64,000 nt of DNA from Aquabacterium humicola (GCF_030167915.1 NZ_JARGNB010000004.1:496001-560000); one strand, 5' to 3'; numbered from the stretch's first letter, positions 34,111 through 44,559 are shown. The notes: generated by a model from the sequence alone, not told the origin. Program-made: numbers and translations.

Positions 34111-35965
34111 CTTGCTGCCGCACTTCCAGCGCGAGCTGAACTTCCTGCAGACGCACAAGAGCGAGTTCGCCGCCGCCTACCCGGAAGTCGGCGGCCGCCT
34201 GGCCGCCGCCAGCGACCTGATCGACGATCCGCACGTCGAGCGCCTGGTGCAGTCGTTCGCGCTGCTCGCCGCGCGCGTGCACAAGCGCCTCGACGACGAC
34301 TTCCCGTTGTTCACCGAGTCGCTGCTGGAGGTGCTGTACCCGCACTACCTGCGGCCCTTCCCGTCGTGCTCGATCGCCTGCTTCGAGCTCGGTGCCGCCG
34401 CGGCGCAGTTGAGCAAGCCGCTGACGCTGCCGCGCGGCACGCTGCTGGACAGCCGGCCGGTGCGCGGCGTCAAGTGCCGCTTCCGCACCGCCTACGACGT
34501 GACGCTGCTGCCGCTGCGCGTCGTCGACGCCGGCTTCCGTGGCGTGATCCAGGCGCCCGCCGGCACGCCGCTGCCGCGCGAGGCGACGACCGAGTTCTTC
34601 GTCACGCTGGAACTGCAGTCGCCGCAGCTCGACTGGTCGATGCTGCAGGCGCCGGCCCTGCGCGTTGCGCTCGACGGCGAGAGCTCGATGGTCAACGCGC
34701 TGCGCGATGCGCTGACCGCGCATGCGCTGGCCACGCTGGTGCAGGCCGATGCCCCCGGCCCCTGGGTGCCGCTGCCGGGCGCCCTTCCGCGCAGCGTCGG
34801 GTTCGCCGACGACGAGGCGCTGGTCGCGCACGATGCGCGCACCCATCCCGCCTACCGGCTGCTGACCGAGTTCTTCGCCTTCCCGGCCAAGTTCAACTTC
34901 ATCGACCTGCCGCTGCCCGGTGGCGCCGCGGCCCCGCGCACGCGCCGGCTGACGCTGCACTTCCCGATGGCCGCATTGCGCGGCGACGGCGAGATCGCGC
35001 GCCAGCTCGAGCTCGCGGGCCCCGCGGCGCTGGTGCCCGGCTGCACGCCGGTGGTCAACCTGTTCGCGCAGCGCGCCGACCCGATCCGCATCACGCACAC
35101 CGGCACCACCTATCCCGTGCTGCCCGACGGCGGCCGCCGCGCCTTCGGCCACGAGGTGCATTCCATCGAACGCGTGTTCCGCGTGCAGCAGACGCCGCAC
35201 GGCGAGCAGATCCACCCCTTCCAGCCCTTCTACTCGCTGCGCCACGCGCAGTTGCTGCACGAAGGCGAGCAGGCCGGGCGTTACTGGTACTCAACGCGCG
35301 ACGACAGCCTTGCCGAGCGCAGCCCCGGCTACGAAACCGAGATCGGCATCGTCGACATCCACTTCGATCCGGCGGCGCCGCAGGCCGACACCTTGTCGAT
35401 CGACGTGCTGGCGACGAACCGCGACCTGCCCTCGCAGCTGACGATCGGCCATGCCGGCGGCGACCTGTTCGCCGAAGGTGGCAGCGTCGCGCGCGAGATC
35501 CGCCTGCTGCGCGTGCCCACGGCCAGCCAGCGCTTCGAGCGCGGCCACGGCGCGCTGTGGCGGCTGGTGTCGCACCTGTCGCTGAACCACCTGTCGCTCG
35601 GCGATGCGAACGGCAGCGCCGGCGTGCACGCGCTGCAGGAGATGCTGCGCCTGTACGACCTGCCGCGCAGCGCGGGCAACGCACGGCTCGTCGACGGCCT
35701 GATCGACATCGCCTACGCGCCGGCCAGCGCCTGCCTGCCGGGCAACCCGTTCCCGACCTTCGTGCGGGGTGTGCAGGTGCGGCTGACGGTCGACGACAAG
35801 GTTTATGCCGGCCACGCGCTGCGCCTGTTCGCGCAGGTGCTCGACCACTTCTTCGGGCTCTACGTGCAGGTCAACAGCTTCACGCAGCTGGAGCTCGTGT
35901 CCGCGTCGACCGGCGAGCGGCTGATGCAGTTCCCGCGCCGCGCCGGCGCGGGGCCGCTGCTGTAG
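34103..35965 (+). CDS. tssF: T6SS baseplate protein TssF (VasA)
   Basis: 620 residues. The opening MRDLLPHFQRELNFLQTHKS with EFAAAYPEVGGRL and DPHVERLVQSFALLAARVHK, then SLLEVLYPHYLRPFPSCSIA, is the standard TssF N-terminus. Later segments include FFAFPAKFNFIDLPLPGG and FQPFYSLRHAQLLHEGEQ. Two TssF copies and one TssG form each baseplate wedge with TssE, the equivalent of phage gp6/gp7. Overlap with tssE (8 bases) and a 7-base gap to tssG show an operon. Confidence 0.97.
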   Translation: MRDLLPHFQRELNFLQTHKSEFAAAYPEVGGRLAAASDLIDDPHVERLVQSFALLAARVHKRLDDDFPLFTESLLEVLYPHYLRPFPSCSIACFELGAAAAQLSKPLTLPRGTLLDSRPVRGVKCRFRTAYDVTLLPLRVVDAGFRGVIQAPAGTPLPREATTEFFVTLELQSPQLDWSMLQAPALRVALDGESSMVNALRDALTAHALATLVQADAPGPWVPLPGALPRSVGFADDEALVAHDARTHPAYRLLTEFFAFPAKFNFIDLPLPGGAAAPRTRRLTLHFPMAALRGDGEIARQLELAGPAALVPGCTPVVNLFAQRADPIRITHTGTTYPVLPDGGRRAFGHEVHSIERVFRVQQTPHGEQIHPFQPFYSLRHAQLLHEGEQAGRYWYSTRDDSLAERSPGYETEIGIVDIHFDPAAPQADTLSIDVLATNRDLPSQLTIGHAGGDLFAEGGSVAREIRLLRVPTASQRFERGHGALWRLVSHLSLNHLSLGDANGSAGVHALQEMLRLYDLPRSAGNARLVDGLIDIAYAPASACLPGNPFPTFVRGVQVRLTVDDKVYAGHALRLFAQVLDHFFGLYVQVNSFTQLELVSASTGERLMQFPRRAGAGPLL

Positions 35966-35972
35966 GCGGCCG

Positions 35973-37106
35973 ATGATGCGCCCCCCCCGCCTGTCCAGCC
36001 CGGTCGACCGCCTGCTGGCGGAGCCGCACCGCTACGGCTTCATGCAGGCCGTGCGGCTGCTCGAGCGCTGGCATGTGCTGGACAACCCGCCGGCGAGCCC
36101 GCCGGCCAACCCACGGGCGGAAACCGAGCCGCACGCGGCGTCCGACGTGCTGAACCGCCGCGTGCGCTTTCGCAATTCGCTGTCGCTGGCCTTTCCGCCG
36201 AGCGAGATCGCCGAGTTCAAGCCGATCCCGCGCCCGGCGGCGGGTGAGCCGCGGGCCGACGGCCCCGCGCCGCTGACGCCGGCGGCCTTCGAGCGCATCG
36301 AGATCACGCCGGCCTTCATGGGCCTGCTCGGCGCCGGCGGCACGCTGCCCGCCTTCTACACCGAGCTCTTCGCGCAACGCGAGCAGCTGCACCGCGACCA
36401 GAGTGCGCGCCGCTTCCTCGATGTCTTCGTGCACCGCGCGGTCGTGCTGTTCTACCAGGCCTGGCGCAAGCACCGCCTGCCGCTGCGCTTCGAGGCCGAC
36501 CGCCAGCGCGAGGCCCTGCCGCAGATGCTGGCGCTGGTGGGCTTCGGCCAGCGGCCGCTGCGCCACCGGCTGCGCGGGCGCGAGGGCGGCATCGCCGACG
36601 AGGCGCTCGCGCACTACGCCGGCCTGCTGCGCCAGCGGCCGGTGTCGGCGGCCGCGGTGCGGCAGATCCTCGCCGACTACTTCCAGGCGCCGGTGCGGCT
36701 GGAGCCCTTCGTCGGCCGCTGGTTCACGCTGCCGCCCGAGCAGCGCTCGGTGCTGGTCGACGGGCCGTCCGGTGCCTGCGTGCTGGGCGGTGGCGCGGTG
36801 ATCGGCGAGCGCGTCTGGCAGCGCGACCTGCGCCTGCGCCTGGCGATCGGCCCGCTCGAGCGCAGCCTCTTCGAGCGCTTCCTGCCCGGCGGGCCGGCGC
36901 ATCTGGCATTGCGCGAATGGCTGGGGCTGCTGACCGGCATCACGCTGGAACACGAGATCCGGCTGACCCTGCGGGCCGACGACGTGCAGCCGGCGCGGCT
37001 CGATGCCGAGCGCGCGCCGCGCCTCGGCTGGGACGGCTTCCTGATCACCCGGCCGGTGCGCGAGGACCGCTGCGACGCCGGCTACGACCTGCATGCGCTG
37101 GCCTGA
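35973..37106 (+). CDS. tssG: T6SS baseplate protein TssG (VasB)
   Basis: 377 residues. Family features are the early RLLAEPHRYGFMQAVRLLER, VRFRNSLSLAFPPSEIAEF, ITPAFMGLLGAGGTLPAFYT, REQLHRDQSARRFLDVFVHR and the C-terminal region with REWLGLLTGITLEHEIRL. TssG is the third wedge component with TssE and TssF. Two consecutive ATG codons start the gene (35973 and 35976); either could be used. tssH follows after 14 bases. Confidence 0.95.
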   Translation: MMRPPRLSSPVDRLLAEPHRYGFMQAVRLLERWHVLDNPPASPPANPRAETEPHAASDVLNRRVRFRNSLSLAFPPSEIAEFKPIPRPAAGEPRADGPAPLTPAAFERIEITPAFMGLLGAGGTLPAFYTELFAQREQLHRDQSARRFLDVFVHRAVVLFYQAWRKHRLPLRFEADRQREALPQMLALVGFGQRPLRHRLRGREGGIADEALAHYAGLLRQRPVSAAAVRQILADYFQAPVRLEPFVGRWFTLPPEQRSVLVDGPSGACVLGGGAVIGERVWQRDLRLRLAIGPLERSLFERFLPGGPAHLALREWLGLLTGITLEHEIRLTLRADDVQPARLDAERAPRLGWDGFLITRPVREDRCDAGYDLHALA

Positions 37107-37120
37107 CGCCGGCGAACGCC

Positions 37121-39895
37121 ATGAGCCACACGACCCTCAAGACCCTGATCTCCAAGCTCGATGCCACCTGCCGCACCGCGGCCGAGCGCGCGGCCAACCT
37201 CACGATGGCGCGTGGCCACTACGAGGTCGACGTCGAGCACCTGTTCCTCGCGCTGCTGGAGCAGCCGCGCAGCGACTTCGCGCTGCTGTGCCGGCGCTTC
37301 GAGGTGCCCGCCAGTGCCCTGCAGCAGGACCTCGAGGCCGAGCTCGGCCGCTTCAAGACCGGCAACAGCCGCACGCCGGTGTTCAGCCCGCACCTGCCGA
37401 CCTTGTTCGAACACGCGTGGCTGATCGCCTCGCTCGACGCCCACCATGCGCGCATCCGCAGCGCGCACCTGCTGCTCGCGCTGCTGAGCGAGCCGGGGCT
37501 GCAGCAGATTGCTGCGCGCGGCAGCCGCCTGTTCGCGCGCTTCCGGCTCGACGAGCTGAAGCACCGGCTCGGCGAGTTCACGGTCGGCTCGCAGGAGGCG
37601 GCCGAAGCGGTGCACGTCGATCCCTCGGCGACGGCGGACGAGGGCGTGGCGGCGGCAGACGGCTCGACGGCGACGCCAGCCGCCCGTGCCACGCCGGCGC
37701 TCGACCGCTACACGACGCAGCTGACCCAGCGCGCGCGCGACGGCCAGCTCGACCCGGTGATCGGCCGCGACGCCGAGATCCGGCAAACCATCGACATCCT
37801 GATGCGCCGGCGCCAGAACAACCCGATCCTCACCGGCGAGGCCGGCGTCGGCAAGACCGCGGTCGTCGAAGGCCTGGCGCTGGCGATCGCCGCCGGGCAG
37901 GTGCCGCCGCCGCTGCAGGGCGTCGAGCTGCACGTGCTCGACATGGGCCTGCTGCAGGCCGGTGCCAGCGTCAAGGGCGAGTTCGAGAACCGGCTGAAGA
38001 GCGTGATCGACGAGGTCAAGCGCAGCCCGCACCCGATCATCCTGTTCATCGACGAGGCGCACACGATGATCGGCGCCGGCGGCCAGGCCGGGCAGAACGA
38101 CGCGGCCAACCTGCTGAAGCCCGCGCTCGCGCGCGGCGAGCTGCGCACGGTCGCCGCGACGACCTGGAGCGAGTACAAGAAATACTTCGAGAAGGACGCG
38201 GCCCTGGCGCGGCGCTTCCAGGTGGTGAAGATCGACGAGCCGGCCGAGCCGGTGGCCGCCGCGATGCTGCGCGGCATGGTGCCGCTGATGGAGAAGCACT
38301 TCGGCGTGCGCGTGCTCGACGAGGCGATCACCGATGCGGTGCGCCTGTCGGCCCGCTACATCAGCGGCCGCCAGCTGCCGGACAAGGCCATCGGCGTGCT
38401 CGACACCGCCTGCGCGAAGGTCGCGCTGGGCCTGAGCGCGGTGCCCGCCGCGATCGAGTCGCGCGACAAGCAGCTCGAGCGGCTGATCGCCGAGCAGCAG
38501 TCGCTGCAGCGCGAGGTGGCCACCGGCACGCCGCATGCTGAGCGCCTGGCCGAGCTGCAGCAGCAGGCCGACGCGCTGCGCGCCGAGCTGGCCGCGCTGC
38601 GGCAGCGTCATGACGCCGAGCGGGCGCTGGTCGATCGCATCGCATCGCTGCGGGCGAAGGCCGAGAGCGAAGCGGCGCCAACCGCACCGAACGTCGCTAT
38701 GCCCGAGCCCGCCGTCGCGCTGGCGGACGGCGCGGCACCGGCGCGTGGCGCGCGCAAGTCGCGCAAGGCCCTCGCCGACGCGGCCGCGGCGCCCGTGCTG
38801 TCGCCCACCCAGGCCGAACTGCAGGCCGCGCGCGCCGAGCTCGCCGCGCTGCAGGGCGAGTCCGCGCTGGTGCCGATGCAGGTCGACGGCCATGTGGTCG
38901 CCGAGATCGTCTCGGCCTGGACCGGCATCCCGCTGGGCAAGATGGTCAAGGACGAGCTGCGCGCGGTGCTCGAGCTGCAGTCGCGGCTGGAACAGCGCGT
39001 GATCGGCCAGCCGCAGGCGCTGGGCGCGATCGCGCAGCGTGTGCGCACCGCGCGGGCCTTGCTGGAGGACCCGAACAAGCCCAAGGGCGTGTTCCTCTTC
39101 GCCGGCCCGTCGGGCGTCGGCAAGACCGAGACCGCGCTGGCGCTGGCCGAGGCGCTCTACGGCGGCGAGCGCAAGCTGATCACGATCAACATGAGCGAGT
39201 ACCAGGAGGCGCACAGCGTCGCCGGCCTGAAGGGCTCGCCGCCCGGCTACGTCGGCTACGGCGAAGGCGGCGTGCTGACCGAGGCGGTGCGCCGCAATCC
39301 GTACAGCGTCGTGCTGCTCGACGAGGTCGAGAAGGCGCACCCCGATGTGCTGGAGCTCTTCTTCCAGGTCTTCGACAAGGGCGTGCTCGATGACGCCGAA
39401 GGCCGCGAGATCGACTTCCGCAACTGCATCCTGATCCTGACCAGCAACGTCGGTTCGGCGCAGATCATGCAGGCCTGCCTGAACCAGCCGCCCGACTCGT
39501 GGCCGGACGCCGATGCGCTGGCCGAGGCGCTGCGGCCGGTGCTGTTCAAGCACTTCAAGCCGGCCTTCCTCGGCCGGCTGAAGGTGGTGCCCTACTACCC
39601 CATCAGCGACGAGGTGCTCGAACGCATCATCCGCCTGAAACTCGATCGCATCGCCGCGCGCGTGCAGACGAACCACCAGGCCGCGTTCGCCTACGACGGC
39701 AAGCTGGTGGATGCGGTGCTCGCGCGCTGCACCGAGGTCGACTCCGGCGCCCGCAACGTCGACCACATCCTCAACGGCACGCTGCTGCCGCAGGTGGCCG
39801 AGGCGGTGCTGACCCGCATGGTCGACGGCATCAAGCTCGCGCGCATCCAGGTCTCGGCGAGCAAGGCCGGCGACTTCAAGTACAGCATCGCCTGA
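37121..39895 (+). CDS. tssH: T6SS AAA+ ATPase TssH (ClpV)
   Basis: 924 residues from ATG 37121 (MSHTTLKTLISKLDATCRTA); the longer frame upstream overlaps tssG and is Arg/Pro noise. A Clp-N domain (about 1-160) is followed by AAA1 with Walker A GEAGVGKTA (K245) and LFIDEAHTMIGAGG, a coiled-coil middle domain (about 440-600) and AAA2 with GPSGVGKTE (K668) and VLLDEVEKAHPDVLELF. A low-complexity Ala/Pro insert interrupts the middle domain (about 520-565). ClpV-type features include GASVKGEFENRLKSVI. It threads contracted TssB/C sheath for recycling. Confidence 0.97.
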   Translation: MSHTTLKTLISKLDATCRTAAERAANLTMARGHYEVDVEHLFLALLEQPRSDFALLCRRFEVPASALQQDLEAELGRFKTGNSRTPVFSPHLPTLFEHAWLIASLDAHHARIRSAHLLLALLSEPGLQQIAARGSRLFARFRLDELKHRLGEFTVGSQEAAEAVHVDPSATADEGVAAADGSTATPAARATPALDRYTTQLTQRARDGQLDPVIGRDAEIRQTIDILMRRRQNNPILTGEAGVGKTAVVEGLALAIAAGQVPPPLQGVELHVLDMGLLQAGASVKGEFENRLKSVIDEVKRSPHPIILFIDEAHTMIGAGGQAGQNDAANLLKPALARGELRTVAATTWSEYKKYFEKDAALARRFQVVKIDEPAEPVAAAMLRGMVPLMEKHFGVRVLDEAITDAVRLSARYISGRQLPDKAIGVLDTACAKVALGLSAVPAAIESRDKQLERLIAEQQSLQREVATGTPHAERLAELQQQADALRAELAALRQRHDAERALVDRIASLRAKAESEAAPTAPNVAMPEPAVALADGAAPARGARKSRKALADAAAAPVLSPTQAELQAARAELAALQGESALVPMQVDGHVVAEIVSAWTGIPLGKMVKDELRAVLELQSRLEQRVIGQPQALGAIAQRVRTARALLEDPNKPKGVFLFAGPSGVGKTETALALAEALYGGERKLITINMSEYQEAHSVAGLKGSPPGYVGYGEGGVLTEAVRRNPYSVVLLDEVEKAHPDVLELFFQVFDKGVLDDAEGREIDFRNCILILTSNVGSAQIMQACLNQPPDSWPDADALAEALRPVLFKHFKPAFLGRLKVVPYYPISDEVLERIIRLKLDRIAARVQTNHQAAFAYDGKLVDAVLARCTEVDSGARNVDHILNGTLLPQVAEAVLTRMVDGIKLARIQVSASKAGDFKYSIA

Positions 39896-39920
39896 CGCGC
39901 GAAGGACTCGGCCGCCCGCG

Positions 39921-42900
39921 ATGGACCTGCTCGATGCCGCCGCCGATGCACTTTCCGCGCAGCTCTCGGCGCTGTTCCCGCACGTCGCCAGCGCGCTGGG
40001 CCCCCACGGCCAGCGCGACCGGCTGCTGCGCCTGCACACGACATTGGGGCCGGGCGTGCTGCTGCCCGAACGCGTGCGCATCGACGAAGCCGTCGGCCCG
40101 GCCGGCGAGGAGTCCGCGCCGGCGGGACTGCGCATGCAGATCGACGCGCTGGCCACCGATGCGCACCTCGAGCTCAAGCGCCTGATCGGCCGTCCGCTGT
40201 TGCTGGAGCTGCTGACGCAGGCCAGCCGCACCGACCTGCGTCCCTGGCACGGCCATGTCACCGACGTGCAGCTGCTCGGCAGCGATGGCGGCTTCGCGCG
40301 CTATCGGCTGGTGGTCGAGCCCTGGCTGGCTTTCCTCGGCCATCGGCGCGACAGCCGGGTGTTCCAGGGCGCGAGCGTGATGGAGATCGTCGAACAGGTC
40401 TTCGCCGACTACGAAGCGCAGGGCCAGCTCGCGCCCGCGTGGCGCTGGGACCTCGCCGACCCGGCGGCCTACCCGCAGCGGTCCTTGTGCATCCAGTACC
40501 AGGAAACCGACCTGGCGTTCGTGCAACGCCTGCTGCGCGAAGAAGGGCTCTTCTGCTGGTGGGAGCACGCGGGTGATGCCGCGAGCCCGGCGCTGGGTGC
40601 CCACACGCTGGTGATCGCCGACCACAACGGCGCGCTGGTGCCGAATGCGCAGGCGCGCGTGCGCTATACGCAGGCCGGTGCCGCGCTGCCCGAGGACAGC
40701 CTGGTGCGCTGGCAGCGCCGGCGCCGCGTGCACACCGCGTCCCTGTCCCTGGCCAGCCGCGACTACCGCAGCGTCACCTTGCGCGAGCAGGGCCGCGAGG
40801 GCGCCGAGGCCGCGTTGCCCGAGCTCGGCCTGCACGACGTGCCGGGCCAGTACGCCTACGAGGACGCCGCGCAGGGCGAGCGGCTGGCGCGCGTGCAGAT
40901 GGAGGCGATCGACGCGCTGCGCGAGCAGGTGACGGCCCGCGGCGCCTGGCGAACCGCCGCGCCGGCGACCCGATTCACCTTGATCGATCACCCGGTGCAC
41001 GACGGCAGCGATGCGGCGCGCGACCAGTTCGTCATCACCGCGGTCACGCACGAGGCGCGCAACAACCTGGCCGCCGATGCGAAGGCCGGCCGCGCGGCCG
41101 TCGACGCGCTGGCCCGGGACATCACGCAGCACCATGCGGCACCGGCCAATGCCGACGACGAGCCGGTCTACCAGTGCACGCTGACCGCGCAGCCGGCGCG
41201 CCTGCCGCTGCGCATCGCGGCGCTCGACGAGCGTGGCCTGCCCGATCCGCGGCTGCAGGCGCGGCCGCTCATCTCGGGCGTGCAGACGGCGCAGGTGGTG
41301 GGCCTGGGCGAGCCGGTGCACACCGACCGCGATCACCGTCTCAAGGTCCAGTTCCACTGGCAGCGCGGCAGCCGCGCGAGCCATCGCCTCGAAGCGCCGA
41401 GCGGCGCCGACGACGCACCGGCGTCCGATGCCTCCGGCACCTGGGTGCGCGTGGCCGAGAGCGTCGCCGGGGCCAACTGGGGCGCGAACTTCATGCCGCG
41501 GCTGGGCCAGGAAGTGGTCGTCGCGTTCACCGGCGGCGACCCCGACCGGCCGGTGGTCATCGGCGTCGTCTACAACGGCGTCGGCGCGGTCGACGCGCAG
41601 GGCAACCAGGTGCCGGCGGGTGCCGCCGGCGCGGTGGGCTCGGCGCCGGCGTGGTTCCCCGGCGAGCGTGCCGAGGGCGAGCTGCAGGCCCACCAGCATG
41701 CGCAGGTGCACACCGGCTACAAGAGCCAGGCACTGGCCACCAGCCAGGGCGGCTTCGGCGGCCACAACCAGCTGGTGTTCGACGACTCGCCGGGCGAAGG
41801 CCGCATCGAGCTCTACAGCAGCAGCGCGCAGACGCGGCTGCAGCTCGGCCACCTGCGCCACCAGATCGACAACCGCCGCCAGCAGCACCGCGGCCATGGT
41901 GCCGACCTGGCCACCGCAGCGTGGGGTGCGGTGCGCGCCGGCTCCGGTGCGCTGCTCAGCGCGCATCGCCGGCCGAACAGCGAGCAGGCGAGCCCGCCGA
42001 TCGACGCACGCGAGCCGATCGCGCAGCTCGACCAGGGCCGGCAGCTGCTGCACACGCTGGCCGAAAGTGCGCAGCAGCACCATGCGAAGGCGCCGCGCGA
42101 GCCGAACGTGATCGGTGCCAAGCGCAGCGACAAGGCGAAGCAGCTGCCCGCGGAACAAGGCCTCTGCGCGACGCTCGACAGCCTGGAGACCACCGCCACG
42201 CGCGGTGGTGCAGATCCGGAGCCGGGCGACGAAGCCACCATCGGCGGTGGCCACGGCACGGTGCCCGCCTGGAGCCGGCCGGACCTCGTGCTCGCCGCAC
42301 CCGCCGGCATCGGCAGCTTCACGCCGGCCAGCACGCTGCTGACGGCGGCGGCCAACGCCTCGTTCGTCGCCGGCCAGGACCTCCAGCAGATCGCGCAGGC
42401 GAACCACGCGACGGCGGTGAAAGGCGCGGCGATCCTCTTCACGTATGGCCAGGCGCAGGATCCGAAGAAGCCGAACCAGGAGACCGGCATCGCGATGCAC
42501 GCCGCGTCGGGCAACGTGCAGACGCAGAGCCAGACCGGCGCAACCCGGTTCGCCGCGGACAGGAAGGTCCACGTCGTCTCGACCACCACGCAGGTCACCA
42601 TCGCGGCGCCGAAGCACGTGCTGCTGTGGGCCGCCGGCGCGGCGATCCGCATGGAGAACGGCGCCATCTCGCTGACCGGCCCGGGCTCGGTGCTGTTCAA
42701 GGCGGGGCAGAAGATCTTCAACTCGCCGGGTGCCAACGTGCCCTACGGGTTCAAGCGGCTGCCGGTGCCGCAGGACGTCGCGGTCAAGCCGATCGACCTC
42801 GCGCTGCACTACCTGCACAGCGACGACGAACCGGTGCAGGGCGCGCCCTACGAGGTCGAGTTCGCCGACGGCAGCAAGCGCAAGGGCGTGCTCGACGGCT

Positions 42901-43022
42901 CGGGCAAGGCCTTGCTGATGGACGTGCCGCCCGGCGCCGCGAAGGTGCACTACGGCGAAGACGCGCGCAAGGGACCGATCGGCCAGGACGAGCCGAACCC
43001 GCTGCGCGGCTGGATGGAGTGA
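39921..43022 (+). CDS. vgrG: T6SS spike protein VgrG (TssI) with C-terminal extension
   Basis: 1033 residues, longer than a bare VgrG (600-700). Order: gp27-like base (about 60-400, with WHGHVTDVQLLGSDGGFARY, VFQGASVMEIVEQVFADYE and QETDLAFVQRLLREEGLF), gp5-like OB domain and needle (about 440-580, with VHTDRDHRLKVQFHWQRGS and AGANWGANFMPRLGQEVVVA), DUF2345 region (about 690-930, TIAAPKHVLLWAAGAAIRM), and a C-terminal extension (about 955-1033) resembling a small transthyretin-like sandwich (GAPYEVEFADGSKRKGVLDG). The last residues, PNPLRGWME, recur at the end of the exported protein at 45211-45795. The toxin gene follows 7 bases later, so the extension probably loads that cargo. Confidence 0.95.
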   Translation: MDLLDAAADALSAQLSALFPHVASALGPHGQRDRLLRLHTTLGPGVLLPERVRIDEAVGPAGEESAPAGLRMQIDALATDAHLELKRLIGRPLLLELLTQASRTDLRPWHGHVTDVQLLGSDGGFARYRLVVEPWLAFLGHRRDSRVFQGASVMEIVEQVFADYEAQGQLAPAWRWDLADPAAYPQRSLCIQYQETDLAFVQRLLREEGLFCWWEHAGDAASPALGAHTLVIADHNGALVPNAQARVRYTQAGAALPEDSLVRWQRRRRVHTASLSLASRDYRSVTLREQGREGAEAALPELGLHDVPGQYAYEDAAQGERLARVQMEAIDALREQVTARGAWRTAAPATRFTLIDHPVHDGSDAARDQFVITAVTHEARNNLAADAKAGRAAVDALARDITQHHAAPANADDEPVYQCTLTAQPARLPLRIAALDERGLPDPRLQARPLISGVQTAQVVGLGEPVHTDRDHRLKVQFHWQRGSRASHRLEAPSGADDAPASDASGTWVRVAESVAGANWGANFMPRLGQEVVVAFTGGDPDRPVVIGVVYNGVGAVDAQGNQVPAGAAGAVGSAPAWFPGERAEGELQAHQHAQVHTGYKSQALATSQGGFGGHNQLVFDDSPGEGRIELYSSSAQTRLQLGHLRHQIDNRRQQHRGHGADLATAAWGAVRAGSGALLSAHRRPNSEQASPPIDAREPIAQLDQGRQLLHTLAESAQQHHAKAPREPNVIGAKRSDKAKQLPAEQGLCATLDSLETTATRGGADPEPGDEATIGGGHGTVPAWSRPDLVLAAPAGIGSFTPASTLLTAAANASFVAGQDLQQIAQANHATAVKGAAILFTYGQAQDPKKPNQETGIAMHAASGNVQTQSQTGATRFAADRKVHVVSTTTQVTIAAPKHVLLWAAGAAIRMENGAISLTGPGSVLFKAGQKIFNSPGANVPYGFKRLPVPQDVAVKPIDLALHYLHSDDEPVQGAPYEVEFADGSKRKGVLDGSGKALLMDVPPGAAKVHYGEDARKGPIGQDEPNPLRGWME

Positions 43023-43029
43023 CGAGGCG

Positions 43030-44559
43030 ATGAGCGACGCCGTCACCTTCTGGCAAGGCATCGCGAAGCTGCCCGAACCGGCGCAGCGTTCCTTCTGGGA
43101 TGCCGGTGTGCATCTGAGCCGGCACATCGGCGAGCCGACCGCGCCCCGCCGGCTCGAGTACGACTTCAGCAAGCCGCCGCCGGGCATGCCGTGGTGGGAG
43201 AAGCTGCTGTTCTACGCCGGCCAGGGCCAGTACAACCAGGCCGTCAGCCAGAGCTACCAGGCCGAAGCGACCCTGCAGGGCGCGAAGTGGCTGTGGGGCG
43301 CGCTGCAGGGCGACTTCAACAAGAACCCGACCACCGGTCAGGTGATCGTCGGCGGCATCATCAGCCTGATCCCGCTGGTCGACCAGGCCTGCGACGTGCG
43401 CGACGTCATCGCCAACTGCATCGCGCTGAGCGAGCCCGAGGCGCGCCAGAACCCCGAGCACTGGGTCGCGCTCGGCTTGACCTGCATCGGTTTCGTGCCC
43501 GAGTTCGGCAGCGCGATCAAGACGGTCGCCAAGGTGGCGATCAAGAAGGGCACCCCGCTGCTCGACCTGCTCAAGCAGATGGAGTGGATCGAGCGCTCCT
43601 TCGAGCGCATCAAGGCCGGCTGCCCGTGGGCGCGTGCGCCGATCGATTGGCTGCGCAAGTTCGATTGGCAGCAAGCCGCGCAGCAGGCCGCGACGCACGC
43701 GAAGCGCGCCTTCGAGAGCGCGCGCGCGAAGGCCGAGGCCGCTGCGAAGTACGCCATGGGCGCGGTCAAGGCGAAGCTGCAGCAGCTGGCGCAGCTCTTC
43801 AAGGAGATCGTCGACCGGATCGCCGGCGTGCTGACCGACGTCGCGCAGCGCATCACGGCCCGCATCGACGAGATGCTGAAGGCCGAGAAGAAAGAGGCCG
43901 GCAACTACGACGCGACACCGGGCGGGCAGAGCAACCGGCATGCACAGGAGGAGGTGCAGCCGCCGCGCGAACCGCCGCGCCGGCCGCCTGACCCGACGCC
44001 GCACCGGGTGCCTTGCTTCCATCCGTACGACAAGAAGAAGTTCCAGCGCATGACGCCGGACGAGCAGAAGGCCTATCTCAAGGAGATGTCGAAGCAGCTG
44101 CAGCGGCAGCAGGACGAGATCAACAACATGACGGCGGCGCAGTACAAGGCCGCACGGGATGCCTACAGCCGCCAGGGCCGCAATCCCGCTGCCAAGACGG
44201 CCCAGGAACAGTACGCCGAGCGTTTCGCCGACGAGGTCAAGGAAAGCATCTTCGACAGCCTGCGTGCAGGCGGCATGAAGCCGGCGCAAGCCGAAGCCGA
44301 GGCGGCTCGTCAGACCGACGACCTCATGAAGAAGCTCGCTGCCCTCCATGAGCCGGACATGGTGGCGGGCGGCTGGGCGGATCCGCAGCCGAAGACGATG
44401 GGGCGCACCGACGTGAATTCGTCGGTCGGCGCCAGCTGGAATCAGAATGGACGCCTGTCGGGCATGGACGCCGCTGCCGACGATGCGATCGCGAACGGTC
44501 GCGGCGGCGAGCGCATGAATGTGAAGCTCGAGGTGTGCCGAGGCAATGGACTGAGATGA
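43030..44559 (+). CDS. Putative T6SS effector with C-terminal Ntox15 nuclease domain (Tde-like)
   Basis: 509 residues. The C-terminal ~185 residues match what I know of Ntox15, the domain of the Agrobacterium Tde DNases: VPCFHPYDKKKFQRMTPDEQ, INNMTAAQYKAARDAYSRQG, the HxxD catalytic motif at H440-D443 within LAALHEPDMVAGG, then DVNSSVGASWN and RMNVKLEVCRG. The N-terminal part has two hydrophobic segments, about 104-118 (QVIVGGIISLIPLVD) and 145-160 (WVALGLTCIGFVPEFG), then a long Ala/Lys-rich helical stretch (210-285) and a Pro linker. The glycine-rich hydrophobic parts may help cross the target inner membrane, as proposed for Tde1. It follows vgrG directly, and its stop overlaps the immunity start (ATGA). 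Family assignment is from memory of conserved motifs. Confidence 0.85.
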   Translation: MSDAVTFWQGIAKLPEPAQRSFWDAGVHLSRHIGEPTAPRRLEYDFSKPPPGMPWWEKLLFYAGQGQYNQAVSQSYQAEATLQGAKWLWGALQGDFNKNPTTGQVIVGGIISLIPLVDQACDVRDVIANCIALSEPEARQNPEHWVALGLTCIGFVPEFGSAIKTVAKVAIKKGTPLLDLLKQMEWIERSFERIKAGCPWARAPIDWLRKFDWQQAAQQAATHAKRAFESARAKAEAAAKYAMGAVKAKLQQLAQLFKEIVDRIAGVLTDVAQRITARIDEMLKAEKKEAGNYDATPGGQSNRHAQEEVQPPREPPRRPPDPTPHRVPCFHPYDKKKFQRMTPDEQKAYLKEMSKQLQRQQDEINNMTAAQYKAARDAYSRQGRNPAAKTAQEQYAERFADEVKESIFDSLRAGGMKPAQAEAEAARQTDDLMKKLAALHEPDMVAGGWADPQPKTMGRTDVNSSVGASWNQNGRLSGMDAAADDAIANGRGGERMNVKLEVCRGNGLR